Part shown: positions 36,337 through 48,382 of the stretch, piece by piece
Numbering within the stretch: position 1 is the stretch's first letter
Layout: each line of letters begins with the position of its first letter
Origin: Opeltia flavorubescens
Taxonomy: Eukaryota; Ascomycota; Lecanoromycetes; Teloschistales; Teloschistaceae
NCBI GenBank assembly: GCA_000442125.1
Contig: KE546969.1
Location: forward strand, 1,178,001 to 1,242,000
DNA length: 64,000 nucleotides
Direction of reading: 5' to 3'
The notes under the pieces: model-generated
What the model was told of the DNA's origin: nothing
Seen by the model: the letters and a program-made list of their open reading frames with translations, nothing else
The model's database searches: none
Program-made: the position numbers and the translations under genes

Positions 36337-37260
36337 CTAGTCGTAATCGAAATCGTCTGGTTCCGGTATGTCATAATCCACGGGTATGCCGCCTTGTTCC
36401 CTAGACCTCATGAACCGGAGTATAGCATGTTCTGTGCTCGATAATTCTCTTGTACCATCCTTACGCTTCTGAATGTTTCTGCTACAGTCCTTGTGCACTA
36501 GCTCAATCCGATCAGCGAAGAATTGCCGATGGTCATCCACTCGAGAAGCTTGCGAGAAGGCACTGAGTACCGCAACGAATGCCACGAGAGTTACGAACCC
36601 GCCGTTGGAAGTGTAGACAGGTGCTTGAGCTTTTTTCGAGCGTCTTTGATACCATCTCTCCCAATCTTCCCATGTCGCGTTGGCAGCTGGAGATTCGTTG
36701 TCGTGAAATCCAGACCACCGTTGCCTCGTAACTTGATCGGAACTGTAGGCCGGCCCTCCAACATCTGGATGACAATTCCATCCTGCGCCATATTGATCGT
36801 ATGCCCTCCGTCGAGACGGATCTGAGAGGATGTTGTTCGCTGCGACAATAAGCCGGTAACGCTTCATCTTCGTATCTTGAGACAAGCAGTCGATTTGAGC
36901 GATCCTCGAGGAGAGTCTATGCCGGTCAGGATGATACAGTTTTACTAATTCATAGAATCGGCGTTTAGAATACGGTGCAGCCTTTTCGAGCTGAAAGATC
37001 TCGTATGGTGTGGGAATGGTGGAAGGTGTGGGCAATTCTGGCCATGGTAGTTTATTGAATGTCGGTGATGAAGCGGTATATTCCTGGGCGATGGCATAAC
37101 CTCGTACCTGGTATTTTTGTCCTCCATGTTGGTTTCGAGAGTTTCTCGGTTGTGGTACTGAGCGAGGCGAACGTTCGGTGGGGGCTAGAATGGAGGGGCC
37201 GTAAGAGACACTTTGAAGTTGACAGTAAGGTGAGAAAGCTACGATGGGTCTCTTAGACAT
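36337..37260 (-). CDS. J-domain (DnaJ) protein, membrane-anchored, probably mitochondrial
   Basis: Single exon, 307 residues. The first 55 residues are rich in Ser, Arg and Gln without acidic residues, like a mitochondrial leader. The J domain (about 83-160) has PYEIFQLEKAAPYSKRRFYE, the essential HPD in LYHPDRH, and NILSDPSRRRAYDQYG. A WEDWERWYQRR segment follows and then one membrane helix (FVTLVAFVAVLSAFSQA, about 222-240), ending in an acidic tail EPDDFDYD. J proteins stimulate Hsp70 ATPase through the HPD motif. This domain order is a conserved Pezizomycotina type; the partner Hsp70 is unknown. The mitochondrial place is an inference. Confidence 0.85.
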   Translation of the reverse strand: MSKRPIVAFSPYCQLQSVSYGPSILAPTERSPRSVPQPRNSRNQHGGQKYQVRGYAIAQEYTASSPTFNKLPWPELPTPSTIPTPYEIFQLEKAAPYSKRRFYELVKLYHPDRHRLSSRIAQIDCLSQDTKMKRYRLIVAANNILSDPSRRRAYDQYGAGWNCHPDVGGPAYSSDQVTRQRWSGFHDNESPAANATWEDWERWYQRRSKKAQAPVYTSNGGFVTLVAFVAVLSAFSQASRVDDHRQFFADRIELVHKDCSRNIQKRKDGTRELSSTEHAILRFMRSREQGGIPVDYDIPEPDDFDYD

Positions 37261-37694
37261 TTTGCAGTCGCCCGCGACTTAACGATCTGGGTATATAGGA
37301 AGTAGGTACATCCAGTCGGCTGAAGAGCGTTGTATGGATAGATGACGCAAAAGGTCCGAAGTCGAGGCCGACGTTAGCGCCTGATTGGCAGTTGCCCGTA
37401 TTGCACCCTCAGCTATCGCTTCATTCTGCTCCATCATCAGACTTTGAGACGCACAAGCTCTACGTACCCAGGACTCTGTAGTGTTCAATCAAGCTCGAGA
37501 GTAAATTGCTGCTTGCTATGGTCTCGAAGTCCACGCACACGCAAGGATTTGATTGGGGTTCCGGGCAAGTCTACACAGAGAGAACGTGTAAAGCGGAATC
37601 AACAGCATTTACTTGGGTTTGGAAGACTCGAGGCACCAGCAATGACTTTATACATTTTATCAATGATGGCCCAGGATGCTCTTCGCTACAAGCC
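37261..37694. other. Divergent intergenic region
   Basis: 430 bp between the J-protein start and the unknown gene at 37695. The reading frame of the latter stays open upstream to 37506, so its start could be earlier. No named element. Confidence 0.4.
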
Positions 37695-38749
37695 ATGAGT
37701 ATACGGCGTTTCCTCTCTGACACCTTCAATATCACCACTAGTACAATTGAGACTTTGCCCAAGCATCTGGCGTCGCAGATGTGGGACGAAATCAAAAGAA
37801 GGTAGGATGGCCATGAACACTCGCCCAATATATACCGATGAATTGTAGTCAGGTTGATAGTCTTCGCGTCTGGAAAATCTTCGTCTCCGTCTTCGGCAAT
37901 CAGCTCGGGGAGACTCTGAACCACAAAAGGATCATCTTGCCAGGCCAGCCTTCAGATCTCAGCGAATACATCACCCATGTTGTGTCTCCCCGCTTCGCTT
38001 GGGTGACTTTCCTCACGCTTGCACATGTACCCTTCTCACGGACCGACCTGATTCAAGTAGCTCGTTTGACGAACCTAGGGAAGTTATCGCTTGGCCCGTT
38101 CGATGGGCATTCTGGTCTCGACGACAGCATAGTCAGAACCTGGAGTCGAGCAGCGTCGGAAGCAAATGCATTCACTAAGCTGCGAATCCTCGTTGGCAGA
38201 TCATGTGTCAACATCACCAGCAAAATCTTCGCCTATCTCCAAGAATTCCCAGCATTGAGCTTGCTTTGTATAGACGTTGCCGAGGATGCTTTCGCTTCTT
38301 CTGCCTTCAAGGTCCAAGCTAAGAAGAACTTTTGGCACCCAATGAAAAGTAACGAGCTCCGCGAAAGCATAATCACACCGAAATCGCAGCGGTACTCCGA
38401 GACCTCCGCCTGGCGGAAAGTTTACGAAAATTGCTCCAAGGATGGTGTTTTTGATCCGAAAGGATTCCAGGATTACCATCTTGGGGCGGATAGAGACGAA
38501 ACAACCCTCGACCTGGTACTTGGACCAGGCAGTGATCGATACTGCATGCATACTTCAGATCCACAGAACCCACGCCTACTTTACCGGAGCGCTCGGTGCA
38601 GCAACGACAACTCGTCAAATCCCACACGGTGTAAAGAGCGTATGCTTGACAGCAATGGAGAAGTTGAACTTGCATTGCCTAAAAAGCGTGTAATACGCCC
38701 TTCACGACGACGAGCCGTGGATGATTTGATGCAAAGTTTCGAACAATAG
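37695..38749 (+). CDS. Conserved-looking fungal protein of unknown function
   Basis: Two exons: 37695 to about 37802 (MSIRRFLSDTFNITTSTIET, PKHLASQMWDEIKR) and, after a 47-bp intron ending TTGTAG, a long exon to 38749 starting SQVDSLRVWKIFVSVFGNQL. The middle has leucine-rich strands (RFAWVTFLTLAHV, LTNLGKLSLGPFDGHSGLDD, EFPALSLLCIDVAEDAF) like the LRR-type solenoids of fungal F-box-related proteins. No F-box is seen. The C-terminus is basic (PKKRVIRPSRRRAVDDL), possibly a nuclear signal. I do not recognise the family. The start may lie upstream at an in-frame ATG near 37506. Confidence 0.6.
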
Positions 38750-38991
38750 GAAGATCAGCGACGTTGCCTAGATATAAGGTTTCCAAACTCAGATAAGAAG
38801 ATGAGGCAAAGAGCGAAGTTGCAACAACGATATATATATCGACAGCGCTATGCTGAAGACCAACCAAATCATGAGTTAGATCTCTGATGGGACTAGGGTT
38901 TTGCCATCACCCACGGTTCATACTGCTTGAAAGTCAGAGTGTCGGGCTCTTCGGTAGACAAAGCCCCTAGGTAAATTTTGCTAGACAATCA

Positions 38992-41899
38992 TTATGATGA
39001 TGATGATGATGGAACTCCACTGACTGCGGGCGTTGGCGGAAATTCACCAGGAATATGGAGCTCGCTGATAGTCGCTACGCTAGGATGACTTTCGAGCGCA
39101 GGCCTTTTGGGTGCAACAAAAGTAGGATCGTTTGCTAGCGCCTTCACTGGAGCAGCGGGATCGTTGCTTAGACCAGGACCGCTTGACGTGAACATTGACG
39201 TAGGACTTCGACCCTCTTGTACTAAGAGGCCGTTGTATTCTTTCTGCTCTGAAATTGGCACGAAGTTGTCTTCAGCTTGCTGCTGCGGCTGCGACTGTAT
39301 TGACGATGAATCACCATAGGAGACCGCACCTGGACCGTCTGAAGAGATCCCTTGAGCTTCGACAGGTGCGGTCGAGTATTCGGCTCCAGTCGCGGAGACC
39401 GTGCTGATAGGCGGATGTTGCTTTTGGGAAGGAACGACCTGAGGAACAGGAGGCTGCTCGGGTGGACTTTGTGGTTGTTGAACATCCGATCTATCAGCAA
39501 GCAGGGGAGTTTCTATAGGCAAAAGACCTGATTGTGGATCTTCTTGCATTTGTTCCTTCTGCTTTTCATGACGCTTGTAAGCGGCTGTTCCAGCAGCACC
39601 TGCAATAGCACCTCCGGCAGCTGGACCCATCCAATCGCCATACTTGCTATCATGCCGTTCAATCTGCTGAGGGAAATTTCTGTTCTTAGCAACCGTTCGA
39701 GGCCCTTCAGACTGCATACTACCATAGTCGGCTTCGGGAGACACTGGAGAAACAGGATCCTGACCTGCTGCTATGTACTGAGCCTGCCGCTTGGGATCAG
39801 ACGGCACATAAGTAGCTGGATGTGAAGCTAATTCGGACGATCCTCCGAGTTCTCCTCCTCGAGACTCGTCTCCACCACTCTTGACTTGATCCCCCGATGC
39901 ACCAAAAGGAACGCCCGAACCTGGAAGAGCGCCGGCTGCAGCTACCGCATCTCTATCATCGGAAGTTGACGGGCTAGAAGGTGAAACGGGTACTTGTGAG
40001 TCTCGATTGATGTTCAGGGCACTCGGAAAACGCCCACCTGGTTTGGGTCGCTCCGGAAGCTGCTCCTGAGGGAGTGATTGATCCACCTGCGAGGCGGCCG
40101 CTGAGTATGGAACCTGATCTGCTTCATCCTCCTCTAAGCCCTCGCTGCTAATAGACGGTGCTTTCTGACTTCCGCCGCTAAGGCTGCGGGCATGACGACG
40201 AATGAAAGCCTTCCGCTCTTCTCCAGTCTTCTCCGTGAGATTTTTGAGGTCTTCGAACCATGCTAACATGGTGTCATGGGACTCAGCTCGGAATACCCAT
40301 GCGTGACCTCGGTGCATGCCGCCGGTCTGACGTCCTTTGAGCATGAACTTATGAGACGATGAATCCGATCCTGAATGAGAGCCAAGTTTCTGTTCTGCTA
40401 GATTCAAAGACATGACTGGGACCTGGGAGGTAATGCGATCCGGCGATTTGAATTCGTGGATATGGGTTGGCGTCAATACATACCTACTTAAGTAAGCAAG
40501 GTGCATTCGGTCACACACACGTGCGAACTTACCACCCGGGTGTGTAGCTCTTGAGATATTTGCTCTTGCGCTCGAGCATGCCCGAGCGTACTTCCGAAGC
40601 AGCAGCGTGATCTTTACCTGGATAACTAATATTCTGGACCCGTCGTACTGGTAGTCGGGGATCAACAAAATGCTCATTATTCTCAACAAAGGCATCCCAT
40701 TCCCGGTCTTTAGCCATAGCAACGGCGCCATTCCGGAGCTTATCAACCGTATCATATGCTTCGTCCGCTTCTCTTTTGAGGATACCTGCAAAAGCATTAT
40801 AGGCCTTCTGTATCTCACCAACAACAATAGACTCCAATTCACGGCCAGAGCTTTCCAAATTGAGGAAGGCCTTACAAACGTCATTAGTCAATGAACCCAT
40901 GGATTTCGACAGCCCTTACCCTATGAAGATAATTCTCTTCTTCGATCTGCCGTTCCAACTGACGATCAACGCCGAGTTTGACTATATATGGATCACTCTT
41001 GCCATGCGAAGCATTCGGGTCTGCGTCAGCAATTCCAAGAGCCTCCTGTAGATCGCGGACAGCCTTTCGCGTGCCCTCGGTCTCTTTGTCGACGTTGTTT
41101 TTGAAGTCACCGGACAGACTCTTGATCTCCTTGATCTTTTGTTGTAGGTCGCTTCGCAGACCGTTGAGCTGCACGACAACGTCCTCTTCGATAGTCTTGG
41201 CCTTATTTGCTTCACTTATGGCCTGTTTATGATAGTCTCTAAGCACATGAATAGCACCATCAAGGCCTCCCTCGGTGAGAAATGCCGGCGGTGTGTTTGT
41301 GTTGTTGATAACGTTCGAAAGGGTGTAGAGAGACTTGGCGCGGGATTCGTAAGACTTTTGAACGTCGCGGAAATAGGTAATTAGATCTTTGAGAACTTTC
41401 CTCCAAGCTGGATTGCGTTAGTGGTTAATGATGCACACGATAAATCGGAGGGTGACAAACCTTGAAAGCGGTTGGCAAGTATCTCAGTCGGACTACCGGT
41501 GGTTGGGACTGGAGTGAAGAATGCACTGTTCATCTGTTCGTCATCGGCAACTTCTTCTGGACCATCATGACCGGTAGGCAAGCCCTTAATGCTCCCAGCG
41601 TAGCTATTTCTTCGACTTCCGCTCCGCTTGACGCTACCTTTCTTACTCAGCGAGCGCTTCTTCTTCAAGGTACCGCCACGTGATGGCGTTAAGGTCTGTG
41701 ATTGAGAAATTGCAGAATCGGAGCCGGGATTGCCTCCACTGGGTCCGCTATCGGCCCAGGTGGAGCCCTTTTGACTTGTTTCGTGATCGTATGAGTGATC
41801 TGCTTCTGAGAGTACAGAGGTTTCATGGGGTGCTCCTTGCGCCAGGGTCTCCGGGTGTGAATCATGGCCAACGCCCAAGTCCGTGGTTTGTTGGGCCAT
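38992..41899 (-). CDS. SLM1: Slm1-like F-BAR/PH protein (TORC2 effector)
   Basis: Four or more exons from ATG 41899. The first exon is a disordered head (MAQQTTDLGVGHDSHPE). After an intron comes AWRKVLKDLITYFRDVQKSY, the start of the helical F-BAR-like region, continuing with RDYHKQAISEANKAK and KAFLNLESSGRELE. The PH domain follows (SGMLERKSKYLKSYTPGWYV, EFKSPDRITSQVPVMSLNLA, RGHAWVFRAESHDTMLAWFE). A 400-residue Ser/Pro/Gln-rich tail ends in a run of serines from a TCA repeat at 38995-39009. In yeast Slm1/2 bind PI(4,5)P2 at eisosomes and pass stress signals to TORC2. The F-BAR helices, PH core and order match that family. Confidence 0.87.
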
Positions 41900-42346
41900 G
41901 ATGGGGGATAAAGGCCGTTGACAACAATGCTTCGCTCTTAGCTGAGCTATGGGTCCAGGCTATTCTATAGACGTGATCGAGTTGTGAGTCTGACAAGGTC
42001 GCACAATAAATCAGCAATGCGAGAGCACTCCAAGTGTCAACGGCGAAATTGGTCGCTAGCTTGGCGGTGACAATGGGGCTAGTAAGGCCGGAACCGAGCT
42101 CTTGTGACACGAGAAAGCAAACAACAGACACAAGATACACAACTGCAATGCTGCTTAGATGACACGAAGTCCTATTGATGCAGTGCTATCAGGATGAAGT
42201 TAGATAAGAGCTTGGGAGCTCGGGCGTTCCACCCTCGTTCCCTCGCTTCCTTACTCCTCATTTCGCTTGCTCTAAATAAACGTCACAATGCGCCATTGGC
42301 CGCTAGACGAATGATGATAGGAAGGATGGTCCTTCCGCTAGGTTTC
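41900..42346. other. Intergenic upstream of SLM1
   Basis: About 450 bp with the SLM1 promoter and the 3' end of the threonyl-tRNA synthetase gene. An open frame at 41862-42140 is hydrophobic but overlaps the SLM1 start and looks like leader sequence. Confidence 0.4.
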
Positions 42347-44917
42347 TTATATCGCATTAATTAGTCTTCGCTCCTTTTTCAATGCTTTCAGCTTTTTGAT
42401 GGCTTCATCTAACGGAACCAGCTCTCCTTTAGCTTGAGTCTCCTGGTCATCTCGATTGCGGATATTCACAGACCGACTCTCTTTCTCTTGGGCGCCCACC
42501 ACTGATTCATTTCCAGTCAGTACAGGCTAGAAACTCATCCGAAGCCATTGCTTACCAAATATAAAGTTGTATTGTTGAAGCTGTCCCGTACGTATTTTCT
42601 TCTGCATTGTATTACCACTGAGGTCAATATCCACATACATCTTCTGTGATTTGAACAACTGCTGCACTTCCAGAACGTATTCATTCAGAGCTGGCATCAC
42701 CGGGATGACCAGAATTTGACGAGGGCTGATCCAGAATGGCCATTTGCCTGCAAAATGTTCAGTCAGAATGGCCATGAACCGCTCGAAGCTTCCTATGATG
42801 GCTCGGTGGATCATCACTGGTCTGGCGCGTCCAGGTCCAGGCCCAGGCCCCTTAACTTCACCGGCTGCCTCATCACTTCGACTTTCATCGACCGCGCCAG
42901 ATTTTGGCTTTGCCGACACCTCGCCCGTCATGTATTCGAGATTGAAATTCTGTGGAAGCTGGAAATCCAACTGAATTGTGGCGCATTGCCAATCTCGCCG
43001 TAGCGCATCGGATATGGTTATGTCAATCTTTGGCCCGTAGAACGCTCCATCACCTTCATTCAACTCCCATTGGCCGCCTCCAGAGGCCGCAAATGCATTC
43101 AATGCGTCCTTCAACTTGCTTTCTGCAATATCCCATGTCTCAATGTCACCAAGAAACTTGTCTGGACGAGTAGAAAGCTTTAATCGGAATGGGAACCCAA
43201 ACAACCCATAGATGCATTTGAGAAAGTCGAAGAGACCCTCAATCTCCTCGGTAATCTGCAAATTTCGGTGAGTCAAGCTTTCACGTGAGTCGAAGGCTTC
43301 CACCTACTTGATCTTGTGTACAGAAAATGTGGGTGTCATCTTGTTGGAATTTTCGAACTCGAGTCATTCCGTTCAGCGCACCGGATGCCTCGTTCCTATG
43401 TAGCACGCCAAAATCGGCCATCCGAAGGGGGAGTTCTCTATAGCTTCGTTCTCGATGGCTGAACATCACGCAATGTCCAGGGCAATTCATTGGTTTCAAC
43501 GCCCACTTTTTCTTTTCGACATCCAGGACAAACATGTCTTCCGAATAATGCTGCCAATGTCCGGATTTTTTCCACAGATCTGAGTCATACATGTTAGGAG
43601 ATTGGACCTCCGAGTAGTCGCGTTTCCGGTACTCTGAACGAAGCAGTTTCTGTAGTGCATTGAAGATACGCGTACCGTGGGGAAGCAGGAATGCCGAACC
43701 GGGTGACATTTCGCTGAAAAAGAATAATTCCTGCTCAATACCGAGTCGTCGATGATCTCTCTTTGCGGCTTCTTCCAAGAACTTCTTGTGCTCGGTCATC
43801 TGCTTCTTATCTGGGAACGCTACACCATAGATTCGCTGAAGGGAGTCATCATCTTTGTCTCCGCGGAAATAGCAAGATGAATTCTATTCAGATCAAGTCA
43901 GTGGAAGGTGTAATGAGCGAATAAAGCGTCCTACCTTCATGATTTGGAAGGCTTTGATTTTGGACGTATTCTGAATGTGGGGACCAAGACAAAGGTCGAC
44001 CAGCGATCCGCATCTATACACCGTGCTTCCTTCAGGTGGAAGAAGGTTATCGATGTAATACATCTTGTACTTGCTGTACCCAAACATTCTTTTAAGATCT
44101 GGAATAGATACATGCAATCTGTCAAAGGTCTGCTTCTCCTTAAAAAACCTGGATGCCCTGCTTTCCAACGGCGCCCAGTCGCTCTCTTTGACGACTTGAC
44201 TAAGAATTGTTAATGAATCGTGTAGCACATGTGGTATCTGCCTACTCACCCTCCAGCGATTGCCATGTCATAAAAGAACCCTTGCTCAACGGGCGGGCCA
44301 TGGGATAAAAGACACTCATATTGGCACTCTGCAGCCTCCCCCAGAACGTGAGCACTTGAATGCCAGAAAACATTCCGACCCTCTGGGGATGTGAAAGGGA
44401 TGTAGCTGACGCGACAGCTTCTCTCCAATGGACGATCTAAGTCCCATAATTCCTTTCCATCAACTTTAGCGACTACGACGTCACTTGAGATATCCCTGTC
44501 AACATGCCGAAGAAATGAGCCAGGAGTAGATTCCCAAGCTTTCGCAGCCACGGGCACCGCAGGTCTGGGGACACCACTTTTGTCATTCCCAAGATCAAGA
44601 ACAACGTCAATCACAGGCTTTTCTTTTCCAAGTACTTCCGCATCATGATTACGCTTTAGTTCGTTGAACAGTTCATTCCGCTTAATAATGAAATCAGGTA
44701 ATTGTAATGAAGAAGTATTGTTGCGGTCTGCCAAAGCTACACCGGCACCGTGAGCTTCAGACATACCAATCTGAGATTCAGGCTTGTTCTTGGGTTGTTT
44801 GGGGCTTCTAAGGCCCATTCCCGGAGTTGCTTCAGAGGTCGCTTTCTTTGGCCGGAGTGGGAGACTTGACCCACCGATCTGTGCGGAAACCAGGTCTTTA
44901 TGACTATCTGAGGCCAT
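42347..44917 (-). CDS. THS1: Threonyl-tRNA synthetase, cytosolic type
   Basis: Class II enzyme charging tRNA-Thr. About five exons. The N-terminal extension and TGS-like part (about 95-200, [18 protein letters not shown]) precede the editing domain with [12 protein letters not shown]. Catalytic core: [40 protein letters not shown], the zinc-site [20 protein letters not shown], motif 2 [20 protein letters not shown] and [13 protein letters not shown], then [20 protein letters not shown] and [10 protein letters not shown]. Motif 3 is in [18 protein letters not shown]. The anticodon domain has [15 protein letters not shown], and the last exon ends [20 protein letters not shown] at 42347. A Gly-Pro-rich insertion lies just before motif 3. 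No mitochondrial leader is obvious. It is divergent from GAR1 over 216 bp. Confidence 0.93.
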
Positions 44918-45133
44918 CCTCTTTTACTGAGTTGGTATAGATGACTCGCGCCGGCAAATTACTACCAAGCACTCCAGATTGAGGAATACATTAATACCGT
45001 AGAGTCATTTCAAGCTCAATATGTGGAAACTTTACCCTAGCGCGGAATTCTTCGCTTAACCTCATTCTGCCTACAGAGTCGGAGGAGCACCCATTTTTAC
45101 TTTGGTGAAGATATGTTGTGAATATCATCAAAC
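44918..45133. promoter_or_regulatory. Bidirectional promoter region ThrRS/GAR1
   Basis: 216 bp between two outward-facing starts of translation-apparatus genes; both core promoters must be here. No motif named. Confidence 0.5.
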
Positions 45134-46036
45134 ATGTCATTTCGAGGTGCGCCGCGAGGACGCGGTGGAAGCTATGGTGGAGGGCGAGGTGGAGGAGCAC
45201 CGCGCGGTCAGCACTGCTCGGTAATTATCCAAGATCATCGTCGACTAACATTTGGAGAAGGTCGCGGTGGTTTTCAACAATCTTACGGCCCGCCAGCAAC
45301 AGTCTTGGGTCCGCAAATTTCGAAGTCACCCTTTATGCAGTGGCTAATGTGTACCAGAGCTGGGTTCTTTTCTCCACGCCTGCGAAGGGGAAATGGTTTG
45401 CGAATCCGTCAATCCGAAAATCCCTTATTTCAATGCGCCTATTTATCTGGAGAATAAGGTCATTGGCTCTGCACCCGACTCCATCATCATCTTGACTTCT
45501 AACACTATTGCAGACTGCCATTGGCAAAGTCGACGAAATACTCGGCCCCATCAACCAGGTACATTTCACAATCAAACCACAAGAAGGCATCGTAGCAACA
45601 TCCTTCAAATCCGGAGACAAATTCTACATCGGTGGGGATAAACTTCTGCCACTGGACAAGTATGTCAAAAAAAACTCGTTCAGATGGCCTCATTGACCAT
45701 AGGCAGATTCCTTCCCAAACCCAAACCAGCACCAGGTACCCATTAGTCCTAACCTTTTCGGTGGGCATACATATTTATTCAATTATAGGTACAGTTAAGC
45801 CCAAACGTGCAGGCGGCTCTTCGAGAGGTGGTCCTATGCGAGGTGGCCGAGGGGGTGGGAGTAGGGGAGGTGGCCGAGGGGCACCTAGAGGACGAGGAGG
45901 TTTTGGAGATAGGGGAGGAAGAGGGGGTGCTCGCGGAGGGGGTAGAGGCGGTTCTAGTTTCCGTGGCGGCGGCGGTCGCGGTGGAAATGCAAACTTCACA
46001 AGACCGACGGGAGGATTTCGAGGAAGGGGCTCATAG
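45134..46036 (+). CDS. GAR1: H/ACA ribonucleoprotein subunit GAR1
   Basis: Component of H/ACA snoRNPs that pseudouridylate rRNA in the nucleolus. About seven short exons. An N-terminal RGG segment ([19 protein letters not shown], exon 1 45134-45206) and [16 protein letters not shown] lead to the core [69 protein letters not shown] and LPKPKPAPG. The long C-terminal RGG domain (about 45800-46030) follows. Introns interrupt the gene between nearly every block; sites used include GTCATT...TTGCAG and GTACCC...TTATAG. Both RGG tails are expected of Gar1. The antisense Pro-rich frame over the RGG tail is a shadow. Confidence 0.92.
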
Positions 46037-46271
46037 TCTGTAATCGGCGTTATGGCGCTGATCTTTCATATCATGCAAGGGTTGAGATGAATCGACTTGC
46101 ACTCAGTACCGATCTATCATTTGGAGTTTGCTTGCGCGATAGAGCCTGGTGGAGCTGGTCGACCCCACGGTCCTGCCAAGCTTCGATCTGGCACTCTCAC
46201 GTCACCCCACATTTGAATTTACCAAGATCTCATCCAAGTCCAATGACAAACCGAGTTGGCTTTGTTGCAAA

Positions 46272-46289
46272 ATAGCATTCAGCAGCAGC
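46272..46289. repeat. (CAG)n microsatellite in the SEC14 leader
   Basis: About six tandem CAG triplets within 60 bp of the SEC14 start, in the 5' leader rather than in the coding frame used. Confidence 0.7.
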
Positions 46290-46327
46290 AGCAGCAGTCG
46301 CGTATCTCATTATACCTCCATACTATA

Positions 46328-47517
46328 ATGTCGACGCCACAACTGAAGACAGATTCAAAATACGACGACTATGATTTTCCTACGACGAGTCCCAATGCTC
46401 AAAGCGGCCACCCAGGGCACACCACTCCTGAGCAAGATGCTCAGGTGTTCCAATTACGTACACAGTTGGAGCAAACTGGCTACTCGGAAAGGTTAGACAC
46501 GTTGTCTATGGTGCGTGTATATTTCTAGATATTGTGGGTCTCAACACTGAATCTGCCTCTAGCTACGTTTCTTACGGGCAAGAAAATTCAATGTCAACCT
46601 TGCAAAGCAGATGTTCGTTCATTCGCTATCGTTACGTCCGTTATCCTCGCTCACAAGCCTTAAGGTTCATTGATTGCGAAAAGTGGAGGAAGGAGTTCAA
46701 CGTGGACCATCTCGTGCGAAACTTCGACTATAAAGAGAAACCTCAGGTATTCGAACATTACCCTCAGTACTATCATAAAACGGACAAGGTAGCCATTGTA
46801 CCCCTTCATGCAAAGGGCGCAGTGCACTAAACCTGTCCACAGGATGGTCGGCCAGTGTATATTGAGCAATTGGGTGGTATTGATTTAACGGCCATGTACA
46901 AAATCACGACAGCCGAACGAATGCTCCAGAATCTCGTCGTTGAGTACGAGAAACTTGCCGATCCCAGACTTCCTGCTTGCTCGCGTAAATCTGGTCAGCT
47001 GCTTGAAACGTGCTGTTCGATCATGGATCTAAAAGGGGTGGGATTGTCAAAGGTCAGTTCGGTTTATGGCTTTGTGAGACAGGTATCGGCCATCTCACAA
47101 AATTACTATCCGGAACGGCTCGGAAAATTATACATGATCAACGCCCCCTGGGGCTTCGCTGGCGTATTCAGCGTCGTCAAAGGTTTCCTGGATCCGGTCA
47201 CAGTCAATAAGATTCACATTCTTGGCACTGGATATCAAAGCGAGCTACTCTCACAGGTGCCAAAAGAAAATTTGCCGAAAGCCTTTGGAGGAGCATGTGA
47301 ATGTGAAGGAAGTTGTGCTCTGAGTGACGCTGGGCCATGGCAAGACCCACAGTGGGTTAAGCCGCCGAAGTGGGCAGAATCAAAATCCGAAACTTCGCGA
47401 ACCATCGACAATGAGCCCTCCAAAACGATACCGACACATGATCCAAAACAGGCACCTCCAACTTCGAGTCCACAGGATGCAGGAGCGGAGGGCCAAATTC
47501 CCATCGGACAATCATGA
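46328..47517 (+). CDS. SEC14: Sec14 phosphatidylinositol/phosphatidylcholine transfer protein
   Basis: Golgi lipid-transfer protein. Four exons. Exon 1 starts MSTPQLKTDSKYDDYDFPTT and ends RLDTLSM; exon 2 gives LRFLRARKFNVNLAKQM; exon 3 gives FIDCEKWRKEFNVDHLVRNF; exon 4 (from about 46843) gives DGRPVYIEQLGGIDLTAMYK. The CRAL-TRIO core continues TCCSIMDLKGVGLSKVSSVY, ISQNYYPERLGKLYMINAPW and GFAGVFSVVKGFLDPVTVNK. A Pro/Ser-rich tail of about 60 residues follows. The key lysine and glutamate of the PI-binding site (in the LGGID and FLDPVT regions) are present. A CAG microsatellite lies just upstream (46272-46289). It is convergent with MIS14. Confidence 0.9.
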
Positions 47518-47734
47518 GAGAGTACATCAAAGTCGTTTGGTTGTAGAGGTCCGAATCATAGACACTCTGATACAATCCTAGCATCGAGATGTGTTCCTGC
47601 GCGCCAAAATGTAATTATACCCCCTCAGAGCAGTCAAATAATTCGTTCCTCGTACAAGACGCACGCAAGCTCACCGATGAACACGGGTTTTATAACTCCA
47701 GATGCGCGAGAAACACATGGCGCATTGCAATAAA

Positions 47735-48382
47735 TCACATCCCCTCCACCACCTCTGCCGCCTTCCCTGCTCTCTCCAATTTAGCCATTACCTCCGTAAC
47801 CCTCCCCAAATCTACCAATCCTTCCAGTCCCCTCCCCCACATTTGCTCCACTTCCTCTACTCTCTCTAAACCCACGTCTTCTAACCCTCCTTCTCTTCTC
47901 GCTTCCATCTCCGCCTCAACATCATTTTCCCTCTGCCTCTCTGCCTCCCGCTCCTTCTCCAACCTCTCTTCGTAGGCCCTCGCTGCCGCCCCTGGGGCCT
48001 CCCTCCTTAATTCGGCAACACGAGTATGTTCCCACTCCAGCTGCCGATACAGTGTTCTCAATTTCTCGCCTAGCCGTGGATCATAAGGCTCGTAATTGCT
48101 TTCATCCTCCAATTCATCATTTTTCGCGTCCGCAAGCATCGAAGTATCGGCGTCGAGGCCATTGATGGCGAGGGAGGGGAGAGCAAGCGTAAGTGTCTGA
48201 GCGATGTAATCTTGAATTAGCTGCTGAACTTGGGGGCGGAAGGCGTCGGGTTCATTGGCGGGGAGGGCGGAAGCGGGGATGGCAAGATCAAGTTTTTGTT
48301 GCGCGGAGAGTTTGATGTTGGTGTGGAGATAGGTGAGGTCAGCGAGGGATTGGAGGTCAATTTTGCGGTGGTGAGGATCCAT
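47735..48382 (-). CDS. MIS14: Kinetochore subunit Mis14/Nsl1 (MIND complex)
   Basis: Single exon, 215 residues. The start MDPHHRKIDLQSLADLTYL and the following IKLSAQQKLDLAIP, PQVQQLIQDYIAQTLTLALP and SLAINGLDAD match the Mis14 family core. An acidic, coiled-coil-like second half (YRQLEWEHTRVAELRRE, EEVEQMWGRGLEGLVDLGRV) is as expected of a MIND (Mis12) complex subunit that links centromeric chromatin to Ndc80. The ATG at 48382 is preferred over an upstream in-frame ATG because the family begins MD/MEPxHRKIDL. Second kinetochore gene in the window besides DAM1, but not adjacent. Confidence 0.85.
   Translation of the reverse strand: MDPHHRKIDLQSLADLTYLHTNIKLSAQQKLDLAIPASALPANEPDAFRPQVQQLIQDYIAQTLTLALPSLAINGLDADTSMLADAKNDELEDESNYEPYDPRLGEKLRTLYRQLEWEHTRVAELRREAPGAAARAYEERLEKEREAERQRENDVEAEMEARREGGLEDVGLERVEEVEQMWGRGLEGLVDLGRVTEVMAKLERAGKAAEVVEGM

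Noticed and set aside
45775-45999. Antisense Pro-rich open frame over GAR1
   Set aside because: It is the complement of GGN/CGN codons of the RGG tail and has no other sign of coding.
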